Positions 35,427 through 44,678 of a stretch of DNA of 64,000 nt are shown in pieces. Origin of the DNA: Clostridia bacterium (GTDB lineage: Bacteria > Bacillota > Clostridia > Oscillospirales > Acutalibacteraceae); contig JAFWYP010000054.1 in the NCBI GenBank assembly GCA_017517665.1, positions 62,001 to 126,000 of the forward strand, written 5' to 3'. Position numbers and translations under genes: made by a program. The notes beneath the pieces were generated by a model. The model made no database searches, had not been told where the DNA came from, and saw nothing but the letters and a program-made list of their open reading frames with translations. Each line of letters opens with the position of its first letter. Positions within the stretch are counted from its first letter, which is position 1.

Positions 35427-36590
35427 TTATTCTTCGATAGCTTCAATGAGCTTATCAATTGCCATTTCGAGAAGACAGAAGGGAATGTTGAGAGGGGGAA
35501 GAAGGCGTACCTTCGTTTTTGCGCTCAGAACAAGAACTCCCTTTTCCATTGCCGATGCAATAACCGCCTTTGCAGGCTTTGTGCATTCAATGCCGAGCAT
35601 AAGACCTTTGCCGCTTACGCTTTTAACGTTTTTGCACTGTGAAAGTCTGGAAATTATGTATTCGCTCTTTTCGTTTACTTCGTCAAGAAGCTCATCGGTA
35701 ATTCTTGAAAGAATGCTGATTGCACCTGCACAACAGATGGGGTTACCGCCGAAGGTTGAACCGTGCGAGCCTGCGGTGAGAACATCCTGCACCTTCTCTC
35801 CGAGCATTGTGCATCCGAGGGGCAGACCGCCTGCGAGACCCTTTGCGGTTGAAACGATGTCGGGTGTGATGCCGTAGTTCATGTAGCCGTAAAGCTTGCC
35901 CGTTCTGCCGTTGCCCGTCTGAACCTCGTCGATGATAACGAGCATATTCTTCTCTTTTGCAATTTCGCAAACGCCCCTCACGAATTCCTCCGTCAGAGGA
36001 AGAACGCCGCCTTCGCCCTGGATTGTTTCCATCATGATTGCGGCGCAGTTGTTGTTTTCCGCAAGCTCCTTAACGGAGTCAAGATTGTTTGCTTCCGCAT
36101 AAACAAAGCCTTCCGTGAATGGTCCGAAATCGGTGTGGAAATTATCCTGACCCGTTGCGGCAAGAGTTGTGATTGTTCTGCCGTGAAAGCTGTTTTTGAG
36201 GGTGATAATTGTTGAATTGCCATCACCCTTATTCTTGAGTGCCCAGAGTCTTGCCGTCTTGATTGCGCATTCGTTTGCTTCAGCACCCGAGTTTGAAAAG
36301 AAAACCTTTTTCATTCCCGTTCTTTCGCAGAGCATTTCGGCAAGGTCTGCGCAGGGCTTTGTGTAGTAGAGATTTGAAGTGTGACCGAGAAGCGAAGCCT
36401 GAACGGTTATTGCTTCGAGCCATTCATCGTCGGCAGCACCGAAGGTGTTAACGGCAATACCGCTTCCGAGGTCGATATATTCTTTTTCGTTGTTGTCGTA
36501 GAGCAATGCACCGTTGCCTTCGCAAAGCTCAAGGGGGAAACGTGCATATGTGCCTGCGATATACTGTTTATCTTTTTCAATAATTGACAT
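35427..36590 (-). CDS. argD: Acetylornithine aminotransferase
   Basis: ArgD transfers an amino group to N-acetylglutamate semialdehyde, the fourth step of ornithine synthesis. The 387-residue class III aminotransferase has the PLP-lysine segment STAKGLAGGLPLGC, the VIIDEVQTGNGRTG motif and the N-terminal DLGSGIAVNTFG. The length is normal. It lies 12 bases after argB in the order argC-argJ-argB-argD. Some enzymes of this group also act on N-succinyl-diaminopimelate, but the context fixes arginine synthesis. Confidence 0.95.
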   Translation of the reverse strand: MSIIEKDKQYIAGTYARFPLELCEGNGALLYDNNEKEYIDLGSGIAVNTFGAADDEWLEAITVQASLLGHTSNLYYTKPCADLAEMLCERTGMKKVFFSNSGAEANECAIKTARLWALKNKGDGNSTIITLKNSFHGRTITTLAATGQDNFHTDFGPFTEGFVYAEANNLDSVKELAENNNCAAIMMETIQGEGGVLPLTEEFVRGVCEIAKEKNMLVIIDEVQTGNGRTGKLYGYMNYGITPDIVSTAKGLAGGLPLGCTMLGEKVQDVLTAGSHGSTFGGNPICCAGAISILSRITDELLDEVNEKSEYIISRLSQCKNVKSVSGKGLMLGIECTKPAKAVIASAMEKGVLVLSAKTKVRLLPPLNIPFCLLEMAIDKLIEAIEE

Positions 36591-36601
36591 GATTATTTAC
36601 C

Positions 36602-37459
36602 TCAACTCTGGACAAACATTGTGCCGAGACCTTCATCGGTAAGAATTTCGATGAGGAGTGAATGGGGCACTCTGCCGTCAATGATAAATACTTTTTTAAC
36701 TCCTCTGCGGATAGCTTCGCGGCAGCATTCAATCTTGGGAATCATGCCGCCCGAGATAATTCCGTCATTGATAAGTTCGGGAATTTCGCTCACGGAAACC
36801 TTTGAAATGAGAGATGACGGGTCGTTGATATCGCGCAGGAGACCTGCGATATCGGTCATGGAAATAAAGCTTTCCGCACCGAGAATGCCTGCGATTTTTG
36901 CGGCGGCTGTGTCAGCATTGATGTTGTAAACATTGCCGTCATTGTCGCAGCCCGTTGTTGAAATAACGGGAACATAACCCATATTAAGCAAATCCGTGAT
37001 GGGTTCGGGATTGATGTCGGTGATTTCACCCACAAAACCGAGTCTTTCGTCCTTCACCTCTGCGGTGATAAGGTGGTTATCTGCACCGCAAAGACCGATT
37101 GCCTTACAGCCGAGTCTGCCGAGAAGTGCAACAAGGCTCTTGTTGACCTTGCCTGCAAGCACCATCTGAACAATATCTGCGGTTTCCTTGTCGGTAACGC
37201 GAAGACCGTCAACAAATTCGCTCTTTTTGCCGATTTTGCCGAGCATATCGGTGATTTCGGGGCCGCCGCCGTGGACAAGAACAACCTTGATGCCGATTTG
37301 CGAAAGCAGAGCGATATCGCCCATAACCGCATCCTTGAGTTCTTCGTTAATCATGGCGTTGCCGCCGTATTTGATAACAACAATCTTGTCTGAATATTTC
37401 TGTATGTAGGGGAGAGCTTCAACAAGCACCTGACCCCTCATTGCGTTTGAAAGTTCCAT
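36602..37459 (-). CDS. argB: Acetylglutamate kinase
   Basis: ArgB phosphorylates N-acetylglutamate. The 285-residue amino-acid kinase has IVVIKYGGNAM near the N-terminus, VLVHGGGPEI for substrate binding and the C-terminal GGMIPKIECC typical of the arginine-sensitive type. It lies 12 bases after argJ. The N-terminal helix that mediates hexamer formation and arginine inhibition appears to be present (MELSNAMRGQVLVEALPYI), so feedback inhibition is likely. Confidence 0.96.
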   Translation of the reverse strand: MELSNAMRGQVLVEALPYIQKYSDKIVVIKYGGNAMINEELKDAVMGDIALLSQIGIKVVLVHGGGPEITDMLGKIGKKSEFVDGLRVTDKETADIVQMVLAGKVNKSLVALLGRLGCKAIGLCGADNHLITAEVKDERLGFVGEITDINPEPITDLLNMGYVPVISTTGCDNDGNVYNINADTAAAKIAGILGAESFISMTDIAGLLRDINDPSSLISKVSVSEIPELINDGIISGGMIPKIECCREAIRRGVKKVFIIDGRVPHSLLIEILTDEGLGTMFVQS

Positions 37460-37471
37460 TTTTATTACCTC

Positions 37472-38683
37472 TTAAGTTCTGTAATCGCCGTTGATTTTAA
37501 CATAGTCATATGTAAGGTCGCAGCCCCATGCAGTTGCGGATGCATCGCCGCTGCCCAGTTCGATAAGCACCTGAATTTCTTTTTCGGTGAGAACTTCTTT
37601 TGCAATTTCCTCCGAAAAATCAATGCCTGCACCGTTTTTGCAGACCTCAACCGTACCTGCAGCCGATTTGAATGCAACGTCAACCTTGTTGACATCAACA
37701 TCTGCTCCGCTGTAGCCTATTGCGCAGAGAACTCTGCCCCAGTTTGCGTCAGCACCGAACATTGCAGCCTTGAAAAGTGATGAGCAGATAACCGATTTTG
37801 AAACGGTGACTGCGGTTTCCTTTGAGTTTGCACCTGTTACGATGCATTCGAGAAGCTTTGTTGCGCCCTCGCCGTCGCCTGCAATCATGCGGCAAAGGTG
37901 AGTTGTAACGGCATTGAGTGCTTTGCAGAATTCATCAAATTCAGCACCCTCTGCGGTGATTTCTTCGTTTCCTGCCATGCCGTTTGCCATAACGGAAACC
38001 ATGTCGTTTGTTGATGTGTCACCGTCAACGCTTACCATGTTGAACGAATCCTTGACATCCTCGCTGAGTGCCTTCTGAAGCATCTCACTTGAAATTGCGC
38101 AGTCGGTGGTTACGAAAACGAGCATTGTTGCCATATTGGGATGAATCATGCCCGAACCCTTTGCGATACCGCCGATTCTGCATTCAACGCCTCCGATTTC
38201 AAATGAATATGAAACGATTTTTTCAACCGTATCGGTTGTCATGATAGCTGCTGCAGCATCGTCGCTTTCAGCCTTAAGCTCTTTTACAAGCGAGGGGATA
38301 CCCTCTGCAATGGGAGTTATGTCGAGAGTCTGACCGATAACGCCCGTTGATGCAACGATTATATCATTTGCGGAAATGCCGAGCTCTTTTGAGATAAGAG
38401 CACACATCTCCTCGGCAATTTCAATTCCGTTTGCGTTGCAGGTGTTTGCGTTGCCGCTGTTGCAGATAACAGCCTGAGCACAGCCGTCGGCAACGTTATT
38501 TTTGGTAACGGTTATGGGTGCACCCTTAACGAGATTTGTTGTGTAAACACAAGCGGAATTAGCCTTTTTCTCGCTGAAAATGAGTGCAAGGTCCTTTTTG
38601 GTTTTATTTTTTCTTATACCGCAGTGAACTCCGCTTGCGGTAAAGCCTTTTGCGGCGCAGATGCCGCCCGAGATTTGTTTCAT
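37472..38683 (-). CDS. argJ: Bifunctional glutamate N-acetyltransferase / ornithine acetyltransferase
   Basis: ArgJ recycles the acetyl group from acetylornithine to glutamate. The 403-residue precursor self-cleaves before the nucleophile Thr186 in the motif PNMATML. The surrounding GGIAKGSGMIHPNMA matches the family. The ATG at 38683 (MKQISGGICAAKGF) follows AAAGGA and is preferred to an upstream TTG. The ribosome binding site overlaps the end of argC. No separate argA or argE is seen here, which fits the cyclic pathway. Confidence 0.96.
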   Translation of the reverse strand: MKQISGGICAAKGFTASGVHCGIRKNKTKKDLALIFSEKKANSACVYTTNLVKGAPITVTKNNVADGCAQAVICNSGNANTCNANGIEIAEEMCALISKELGISANDIIVASTGVIGQTLDITPIAEGIPSLVKELKAESDDAAAAIMTTDTVEKIVSYSFEIGGVECRIGGIAKGSGMIHPNMATMLVFVTTDCAISSEMLQKALSEDVKDSFNMVSVDGDTSTNDMVSVMANGMAGNEEITAEGAEFDEFCKALNAVTTHLCRMIAGDGEGATKLLECIVTGANSKETAVTVSKSVICSSLFKAAMFGADANWGRVLCAIGYSGADVDVNKVDVAFKSAAGTVEVCKNGAGIDFSEEIAKEVLTEKEIQVLIELGSGDASATAWGCDLTYDYVKINGDYRT

Positions 38684-38701
38684 TCTTATGTATCCTTTCA
38701 A

Positions 38702-39640
38702 TCAAAGGGACAACCCTGTTTTCGGGTCAATTCCCATGAGTATGTTCATGCATTCGATTGCCGCACCCGATGCACCTTTACCGAGGTTATCGTAGCGTGC
38801 AAGCAGTAAAATTCTTTCTTCGTTGCCCTGAACGAAAATCTGCATTCCGTCGTTACCGCTCATGCTTTCGGCGCAGAACATTGCATCGTCGCCGAGGTTT
38901 TCGGTGTATTTTACGAAATCCGAATTATATGAAGCCTTGTAAACATCTATTATATCACAGATACCCTTGCCATTGCAAAGGTTTTTTGAAAAAATCGGCA
39001 CGGAAACTGCCATTCCGCTGTAAAAATCCGCAACGATGGGGCTGAACATGGGTGCATTTTCAATTCCCGTTATTGCTTTCATCTCTTTGAGATGCTTATG
39101 CTCCTGGGTCAGACCGTACTGACGGGGAGAATTGAGGAAGAATTCTCTTGTTCCGCTTTCATACTGAGCAATCATCTTTTTTCCGCCGCCGCTGTAGCCC
39201 GTTACGGATGTGCAGGTCAGAAGTGCATCGGCAGGAAGAATTCCTGCCGCAACGAGGGGATAAACGAGAGCGATAAATCCGCTTGCGTGACAGCCGGGAA
39301 CAGCAACACGCTTTGAATTCTTGATTTTTTCAAGATGTGCGGGTGAAAGCTCGGGAAAACCGTATGCCCAGTCGGGAAGAGTGCGGTGGGCGGTTGAAGC
39401 GTCAATAACCTTGACTTCGGGGTTTTCAATGAGAGAAACAGCTTCTTTTGCCGCCGCATCGGGAAGGCAGAGAAAGGCGATGTCGCAGGAATTGAGAGCC
39501 TCTTTTCTTGCCTCGGTATCCTTTCTCTTTTCTTCGCTCAATGTTATGAGTTCAATATCGTCACGGGATGAAATGCGCTGAAAAATGCGCAGACCCGTTG
39601 TTCCTTCTTTGCCGTCTATAAAAATTTTTGTCTTTTTCAT
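38702..39640 (-). CDS. argC: N-acetyl-gamma-glutamyl-phosphate reductase (short type)
   Basis: ArgC makes N-acetylglutamate semialdehyde with NADPH. At 312 residues it belongs to the shorter (type 2) group. The N-terminal FIDGKEGTTGLRI is the nucleotide-binding segment and the catalytic cysteine is Cys117 in VPGCHASGF. It is the first gene of the operon and sits behind a near-consensus promoter with possible ArgR sites. Its TGA overlaps the argJ leader. Confidence 0.94.
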   Translation of the reverse strand: MKKTKIFIDGKEGTTGLRIFQRISSRDDIELITLSEEKRKDTEARKEALNSCDIAFLCLPDAAAKEAVSLIENPEVKVIDASTAHRTLPDWAYGFPELSPAHLEKIKNSKRVAVPGCHASGFIALVYPLVAAGILPADALLTCTSVTGYSGGGKKMIAQYESGTREFFLNSPRQYGLTQEHKHLKEMKAITGIENAPMFSPIVADFYSGMAVSVPIFSKNLCNGKGICDIIDVYKASYNSDFVKYTENLGDDAMFCAESMSGNDGMQIFVQGNEERILLLARYDNLGKGASGAAIECMNILMGIDPKTGLSL

Positions 39641-39664
39641 TTTATTATACCTCGAGAATTAATA

Positions 39665-39701
39665 TATGCATAATTATACGGAAATATTTGCATAAAGTCA
39701 A
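39665..39701 (-). promoter_or_regulatory. arg operon promoter with a possible ARG box
   Basis: On the minus strand: -35 TTGACT (39701-39696), a 17-base spacer, and -10 TATAAT (39678-39673). An ARG-box-like sequence (TGCATAATTATACG, 11 of 14 to the core consensus by my count) overlaps the -10, and more TATGCA-like half sites lie up to about 39752. ArgR control is inferred. Confidence 0.6.
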
Positions 39702-39797
39702 GCTGATTTTGCATAACGGTGTATATTTGTGAATAATATGCAATAACCTGCTGTGCTTTGTTCCTGTTTGTGCAAAGTGTCATATTTAAGGATTAAG

Positions 39798-39834
39798 CCG
39801 CCTGTGTATGCGGGCGGATAATATACGCTCCTAC
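39798..39834. repeat. GC-rich hairpin, degenerate intergenic repeat
   Basis: CCGCC and GGCGG form a short hairpin, followed by GATAATATACGCTCCTAC. This resembles a decayed GGGCGGATAATATCCGCCCCTAC-type intergenic repeat. The surrounding 218-base gap otherwise holds the arg promoter. Confidence 0.35.
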
Positions 39835-39858
39835 CCCCAAAATGCAATGCGAAAACGG

Positions 39859-40857
39859 TTATATAACTATCTTCTTCTTTGCAACTATCTCGTTTTCAGG
39901 TTCATTGCCGTCAAAAAAGCTTTTGATGTTGCCGAGAGTGATTTCCGCAATTCTTTTGAGTGCTTCGTGAGTGAGGAATGCCTGATGGGAGGTAACAAGT
40001 ACATTCGGCATCATGATGAGTCGTGAAAGAACATCGTCTTTTAAGATGCTTTCGGATAAGTCCTCGTAGAAGAATTCGCTTTCTTCTTCGTAAACGTCAA
40101 GACCCGCACCGCCGATTTTTCCGCTTTTGATACCGTTGATGAGAGATTCCGTGTCGATGAGTGCACCTCTTGAAGTGTTGAGAATAAACACTTTTTCTTT
40201 CATCATTTTTATCGAATAATCGTTTATCATATGGTAGGTATCGCTTGTGAGAGGGCAGTGAAGCGAAATAACGTCGGCACGTTGAAAAAGCTCTTCAAGC
40301 GGCACATATTCAAGGTAGCCTTGTGAGGGGAAGGGGTCGTAGGCGATAACATTCATGCCGATGCCTCTGCATATATCAATGAAAGCCATGCCGATTTTAC
40401 CCGTGCCGATTGCACCGAGGGTTTTGCCGTGCAAATCAAATCCCACGAAGCCGTTGAGGCTGAAATTGAAATCCCTTGTGCGGATATATGCCTTGTGTGT
40501 TTTTCTGACAAGAGTGAGCAGAAGGGCAAGTGTATGCTCTGCAACAGCGTGGGGAGAATATTCGGGCACACGAACAACGGTCATAACATCCTTTGCGGCG
40601 TGAAGGTCAACGTTGTTGTAGCCTGCACAGCGCATGGCAATCAGCTCAACACCGTTTTCTTTGAGAACATCAATAGTTTCCTTGCATATATCGTCGTTGA
40701 CAAAGGCACAGACTGCCCTGACGTTTTTTGCCATGACAGCGGTGCGTGGACTGAGCTTTGATTCAAAATATTCGATTTCAATGCCGTATTCTTCTTTTAA
40801 AGTATCAAAATAAATTTTATCATAGGGTTTTGTATCGAAAAAAGCAATTCTTAACAT
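39859..40857 (-). CDS. ldhA: D-lactate dehydrogenase-like D-2-hydroxyacid dehydrogenase
   Basis: The 332-residue protein is an NAD-dependent D-isomer-specific 2-hydroxyacid dehydrogenase close to fermentative D-lactate dehydrogenases. Seen are the substrate-binding RCAGYNNVD, the EHTLALLL segment, the Rossmann motif GAIGTGKIG, the LNTSRGALID segment and the catalytic histidine in TSHQAFLTHEA. The N-terminal FDTKPYD is typical of LdhA. It would regenerate NAD from pyruvate during fermentation. Other 2-keto acids remain possible. Confidence 0.9.
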   Translation of the reverse strand: MLRIAFFDTKPYDKIYFDTLKEEYGIEIEYFESKLSPRTAVMAKNVRAVCAFVNDDICKETIDVLKENGVELIAMRCAGYNNVDLHAAKDVMTVVRVPEYSPHAVAEHTLALLLTLVRKTHKAYIRTRDFNFSLNGFVGFDLHGKTLGAIGTGKIGMAFIDICRGIGMNVIAYDPFPSQGYLEYVPLEELFQRADVISLHCPLTSDTYHMINDYSIKMMKEKVFILNTSRGALIDTESLINGIKSGKIGGAGLDVYEEESEFFYEDLSESILKDDVLSRLIMMPNVLVTSHQAFLTHEALKRIAEITLGNIKSFFDGNEPENEIVAKKKIVI

Positions 40858-40879
40858 AAAATCATCCTTCTGACATAAA

Positions 40880-40918
40880 GATATCCTTTCGGGAATAGTT
40901 TATCCCCGAAAGGAATGT
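40880..40918 (-). terminator. Hairpin between the DUF1015 and ldhA genes
   Basis: TCCTTTCGGGG and CCCGAAAGGA form a 10-11-bp stem (40884-40914) with a long AT loop. On the minus strand it is followed by TATCTTTATG, a modest terminator that also lies in the ldhA leader. Confidence 0.6.
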
Positions 40919-40922
40919 TTTA

Positions 40923-42167
40923 TTATTTTAATTTGTGAATGAACAAACCGCTTAAGAGCTTGGGTTCAAACCATGTTGATTTGGGGGGCATAATCTGACC
41001 TGCATCGGCGATATCCATGAGTTCTTTGAGAGTTGTGGGATACATTGAGAATGCAAGGCACATATCCTCGCTCGCTCTGCGTTCAAGCTCTCCGAGACCT
41101 CTGATTCCGCCAACGAAATCAATGCGCTTGTCTGTTCTCGGGTCGTCAATTCCGAGGATGGGGGAGATGAGGTTGCTCTGAAGAATGGAAACATCGAGTG
41201 CTTCAACAGGGTCTGCCGCATTGAAGGTGCCTTCCTTTGCGGTGAGCTTATACCATTTTCCGCCGAGAAGCATTCCGAAGGTGTGAGCCGATTCGGGTTT
41301 GTATGCGTTTTCACCGATTTCTTCAACGGTAAATTTATCGCTGATTTTTTCAATGAATTCTTCTTTGGTATTGCCGTTCAGGTCTTTCATGACACGGTTG
41401 TAGTCCATGATTTCAAGCTCGTCACAGTCGAAAAGCACGGCAAGGAAGAAATTGAATTCTTCGTTTCCGTTATAATCGGGATACTGTTCTCTGCGTTTAA
41501 GACCGACCTTGACTGCGGAAGCGGCTCTGTGATGTCCGTCGGCAATGTAGAGATAATCAACGTCAGCAAAAAGCTTTGCAATTTTTTCGTTTGTTTCGGG
41601 GCAGTCGATAACCCACACGGTGTTTGCAATGCCGTCATCCGTCACGAAATCATAAACGGGAGCATTGCTTTCTTTCCAATCGGAAACCGTTTTTGCGATT
41701 TCAGCCTGCGGACGGTAGGTGAGGAAAATCGGACCTGTGTTGGCATCGCAGTAATCAACGTGATTGATTCTGTCGGCTTCCTTATCGGCTCTTGTGAGTT
41801 CATGCTTTTTTATAACGGAATTGATATAATCGTCAATCGAAACGCAGCCGACGAGACCCGTCTGGCTTCTGCCGTTCATAATCTGACGGTAAATATAGAA
41901 TTTTGCTTCTTCGTCCTGTTTGCAGATGCCGTCGGAAACAAGCTTATCGAGATTTTCTCTTGCTTTGAGATAAACTGCTTCGGAATAGAGGTCGGTACCC
42001 TCGGGCAAATCAATTTCCGCCTTGTCAACATGAAGGAAGGAATAAGGATTTCCCTTGACCATTTCTGCGGCTTCCGCGCTGTTCATAACGTCATAGGGAA
42101 GCGCTGCAACCTTGTCTGCATATTCGGGAAGAGGTCTTATAGCTTTGAAAGGTCTGAAAACTGCCAT
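40923..42167 (-). CDS. DUF1015 family protein
   Basis: The 414-residue protein matches the DUF1015 family by its N-terminal FRPFKAIRPLPEYADKVAAL, PYDVMN and NPYSFLHVDKAE, and by the central YIADGHHRAASA. The family is widespread in anaerobes and has been linked by context to serine or D-2-hydroxyacid metabolism, often beside a dehydrogenase such as SerA. Here it precedes an LdhA-like gene. The function is not established. The ATG at 42167 follows AAAGGTGAT; an ATG 9 bases upstream is less likely. Confidence 0.85.
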   Translation of the reverse strand: MAVFRPFKAIRPLPEYADKVAALPYDVMNSAEAAEMVKGNPYSFLHVDKAEIDLPEGTDLYSEAVYLKARENLDKLVSDGICKQDEEAKFYIYRQIMNGRSQTGLVGCVSIDDYINSVIKKHELTRADKEADRINHVDYCDANTGPIFLTYRPQAEIAKTVSDWKESNAPVYDFVTDDGIANTVWVIDCPETNEKIAKLFADVDYLYIADGHHRAASAVKVGLKRREQYPDYNGNEEFNFFLAVLFDCDELEIMDYNRVMKDLNGNTKEEFIEKISDKFTVEEIGENAYKPESAHTFGMLLGGKWYKLTAKEGTFNAADPVEALDVSILQSNLISPILGIDDPRTDKRIDFVGGIRGLGELERRASEDMCLAFSMYPTTLKELMDIADAGQIMPPKSTWFEPKLLSGLFIHKLK

Positions 42168-42239
42168 GTATATCACCTTTGTTTTGTTTTTTTATATATT
42201 ACATTAATATGAATTGTTTGTCAATTTATTGTGAGAATA

Positions 42240-42268
42240 TTGATTTTTATTTTACTAAATAGTATAAT
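42240..42268 (+). promoter_or_regulatory. Promoter of the zinc-ribbon membrane gene and uxuA-eda-kdgK
   Basis: -35 TTGATT (42240-42245), a 17-base spacer, and -10 TATAAT (42263-42268). Confidence 0.65.
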
Positions 42269-42300
42269 GCAGATGTATTTTAAAATAGGAGGAATATTTT

Positions 42301-42963
42301 ATGTATTGTTCAAAATGCGGAAAACAGCTTCCCGACGGAACCGTTAACTGTCCCGATTGCGACCCCATAGTTATCAACCCCCAGCCACAGGCAAAACCTC
42401 AGAAGGAATCCTTCTTCAAGCCCGCAGGTAAGGGTTCAAAGAGCTATGCGGCACTTTTTACCGCTCTTCTCGTTTTCCCCGCAACAATCTGCACGGCAAT
42501 CGACCTTGCCTTTGACAAATACGATTATTGGTTCGGCTATGTTGTAGGCGCCCTTATCGTCACATGGGTGCTTGCCGTTCTTCCCGTTCTCAGAATTACT
42601 CCGCCGCTTGTTACAGCATTCATTTGTTTCGGCGCAATAGTCAGTTACACGATGTTTATTGTTTACAAAACGGGACATTTTATGTGGCTCTCAAAATTCA
42701 TCCTTCCGATGTTCATACTGACTGCCGCGTTCATTGCAATTGACGTTTCTCTGATTGGTTCAAAGAGAATAAGTGGTTTACATATTCTTTCGCTTCTTTC
42801 AATTGAATGTGCGGGTTATCTCGTATGTCTTGAAGCAACGCTCGATAACTGGATAAACGGCGTTGTTGACCTCAAATGGTCGCTCATTCTTGCCTGCGGC
42901 TTCATTTCCGTTGTTGCGGTTTTAGAAGCATTCAGCTATATCGGAAGAATCAATAAGAAATAA
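42301..42963 (+). CDS. Zinc-ribbon integral membrane protein, unknown function
   Basis: The 220-residue protein starts with a zinc ribbon (CSKCGKQLPDGTVNCPDC, cysteines 3, 6, 17 and 20) followed by a Pro/Gln/Lys-rich linker and six to seven hydrophobic helices from about residue 48 onward. I do not recognise a functional family. It shares an apparent promoter with the uronate genes: uxuA starts 16 bases after its stop with a GGAGG in between. A regulatory or transport-associated role in that operon is possible but unproven. Confidence 0.8.
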   Translation: MYCSKCGKQLPDGTVNCPDCDPIVINPQPQAKPQKESFFKPAGKGSKSYAALFTALLVFPATICTAIDLAFDKYDYWFGYVVGALIVTWVLAVLPVLRITPPLVTAFICFGAIVSYTMFIVYKTGHFMWLSKFILPMFILTAAFIAIDVSLIGSKRISGLHILSLLSIECAGYLVCLEATLDNWINGVVDLKWSLILACGFISVVAVLEAFSYIGRINKK

Positions 42964-42978
42964 TCGGAGGAAATCCAA

Positions 42979-44025
42979 ATGAAAATGTCGTTCCGTTGGT
43001 ACGGAGAATCAGACCCCGTTTCACTTCAGTATATCCGTCAGATTCCCAACATGAAAAGCATCGTAAGCGCGGTTTATGACGTTAAACCCGGCGAAGTATG
43101 GCCCGAAGAAAGCCTTGCAAAAATGAAAAAGCAGTGCGAGGATAACGGTCTTGTTTTTGATGTTGTTGAATCAATCCCCGTGCATGAAGATATCAAGCTC
43201 GGCAGGGGAGATGTTGATAAGCTTATTGAAGTTTATTGCGAAAATATCCGCCGCTGTGCAAAATACGGCGTTAAGTGCGTAACCTATAATTTCATGCCCG
43301 TTTTTGACTGGACACGCACACAGCTTGACAAAGAAGCTCCCGACGGCTCAACAAGTCTTGTTATGTACTGGGAGCAGATGAAGGGTCTTAACCCTCTTAA
43401 GGATGATATCCACCTTCCCGGCTGGGATTCGAGCTACACTCAGGATGAAGTCAGAGAGCTTATCTCCGCTTACGGTGAAATCGGTGCGGAAGGACTCTGG
43501 GAAAATCTTGAAAGATTTCTCAAGAAGGTTATTCCCGTTGCCGAGGAATGCGGAGTGAGAATGGCAATTCATCCCGATGATCCCCCGTATCCCATTTTCG
43601 GACTTCCCAGAATCATCACCAACGAAGAGAATCTTGACAGAATGCTTGCTATCGTTGACAGTCCCGCCAACAGCCTTTGCCTTTGCACGGGCTCGCTCGG
43701 CTGTGCATCGTCAAACGATGTTGTTGCCATGGTTCGTAAATACAGCGCAATGGACAGAATCGCTTTCATGCACATGAGAAATATTCTCATAATGGAAGAC
43801 GGCAGCTTTGAAGAAAGCGGACATCTTTCCGACTGCGGCAGCCTTGATATGTATGATATTACAAAGGCACTTGTTGAAACAGGCTTTGACGGCTATGTAA
43901 GACCTGACCACGGCAGAATGATATGGGGCGAAACCGGAAAACCCGGCTACGGACTCTATGACCGTGCGCTCGGCGCGGCTTATATCAACGGACTTTTTGA
44001 AGCCTGCGAAAAAGCAGTTAAATAA
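42979..44025 (+). CDS. uxuA: Mannonate dehydratase
   Basis: UxuA dehydrates D-mannonate to 2-keto-3-deoxygluconate in glucuronate catabolism. The 348-residue TIM-barrel protein has the family N-terminus [20 protein letters not shown], the segment [18 protein letters not shown] with metal and substrate contacts, and FMHMRNI near the end. It is followed by eda and kdgK, which complete the route from mannonate to pyruvate and glyceraldehyde-3-phosphate. The usual partners uxuB and uxaC are not in this window. Confidence 0.95.
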   Translation: MKMSFRWYGESDPVSLQYIRQIPNMKSIVSAVYDVKPGEVWPEESLAKMKKQCEDNGLVFDVVESIPVHEDIKLGRGDVDKLIEVYCENIRRCAKYGVKCVTYNFMPVFDWTRTQLDKEAPDGSTSLVMYWEQMKGLNPLKDDIHLPGWDSSYTQDEVRELISAYGEIGAEGLWENLERFLKKVIPVAEECGVRMAIHPDDPPYPIFGLPRIITNEENLDRMLAIVDSPANSLCLCTGSLGCASSNDVVAMVRKYSAMDRIAFMHMRNILIMEDGSFEESGHLSDCGSLDMYDITKALVETGFDGYVRPDHGRMIWGETGKPGYGLYDRALGAAYINGLFEACEKAVK

Positions 44026-44036
44026 AGGAGAAAATC

Positions 44037-44678
44037 ATGAATCCCATTTCAGAAAAAATAATGTCAATCGGCGTTGTGCCGGTTATCAAACTCAATAATC
44101 CCGAGAGAGATGCTGTTGCTCTCGCAAAGGCTCTCGTTGAAGGCGGTGTACCCGTTGCAGAGGTTACATTCCGTGCGGCAGGTGCGGCAAAAGCAATAAA
44201 GCTCATGAGCGATAACTTGCCCGAAATGCTTGTGGGTGCAGGCACCGTGCTTGAAACCTCGCAGGTTGACGAAGCAATCGAAGCAGGCGCAAAGTTTATC
44301 GTAACCCCCGGTCTTGACGAAGAAATCGTTAAGTACTGTCAGAGCAAGAATATCCCCATCTATGCAGGCTGCACAACTCCCACAGACTATCACACTGCAT
44401 ACAGACTCGGTCTTGACGTGCTTAAATTCTTCCCTGCAGAGCAAAGCGGCGGTCTTGCAAAAATAAAGGCGATGAGCGCACCCTTCCCCATGTTCAAGGT
44501 TATGCCCACGGGCGGTATCTCGCTCAAAAATCTCGGCGAATATCTTTCATGCCCCGTTATCGCGGCTTGCGGAGGTTCATACATGGTAACCGCAGACCTT
44601 ATCGACAATCAGAAGTGGGATGAAATCATCGACCTTTGCAAAAAATCGGTTGAAATCGTTAAGGAGGCAAGAGGATAA
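44037..44678 (+). CDS. eda: KDPG/KHG aldolase
   Basis: Eda splits 2-keto-3-deoxy-6-phosphogluconate into pyruvate and glyceraldehyde-3-phosphate. The 213-residue class I aldolase has the general base Glu42 in VAEVTFR and the Schiff-base lysine Lys130 in DVLKFFPAEQSGG. The phosphate-binding PTGGI is also present. It starts 11 bases after uxuA, and its stop overlaps the kdgK start by one base. Confidence 0.95.
   Translation: MNPISEKIMSIGVVPVIKLNNPERDAVALAKALVEGGVPVAEVTFRAAGAAKAIKLMSDNLPEMLVGAGTVLETSQVDEAIEAGAKFIVTPGLDEEIVKYCQSKNIPIYAGCTTPTDYHTAYRLGLDVLKFFPAEQSGGLAKIKAMSAPFPMFKVMPTGGISLKNLGEYLSCPVIAACGGSYMVTADLIDNQKWDEIIDLCKKSVEIVKEARG

Noticed and set aside
41283-42212. 309-residue open frame on the plus strand opposite the DUF1015 gene
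   Set aside because: It is antisense to a well-supported gene, has no ribosome binding site and reads as low-complexity Phe/Val/Asn sequence typical of shadow frames.
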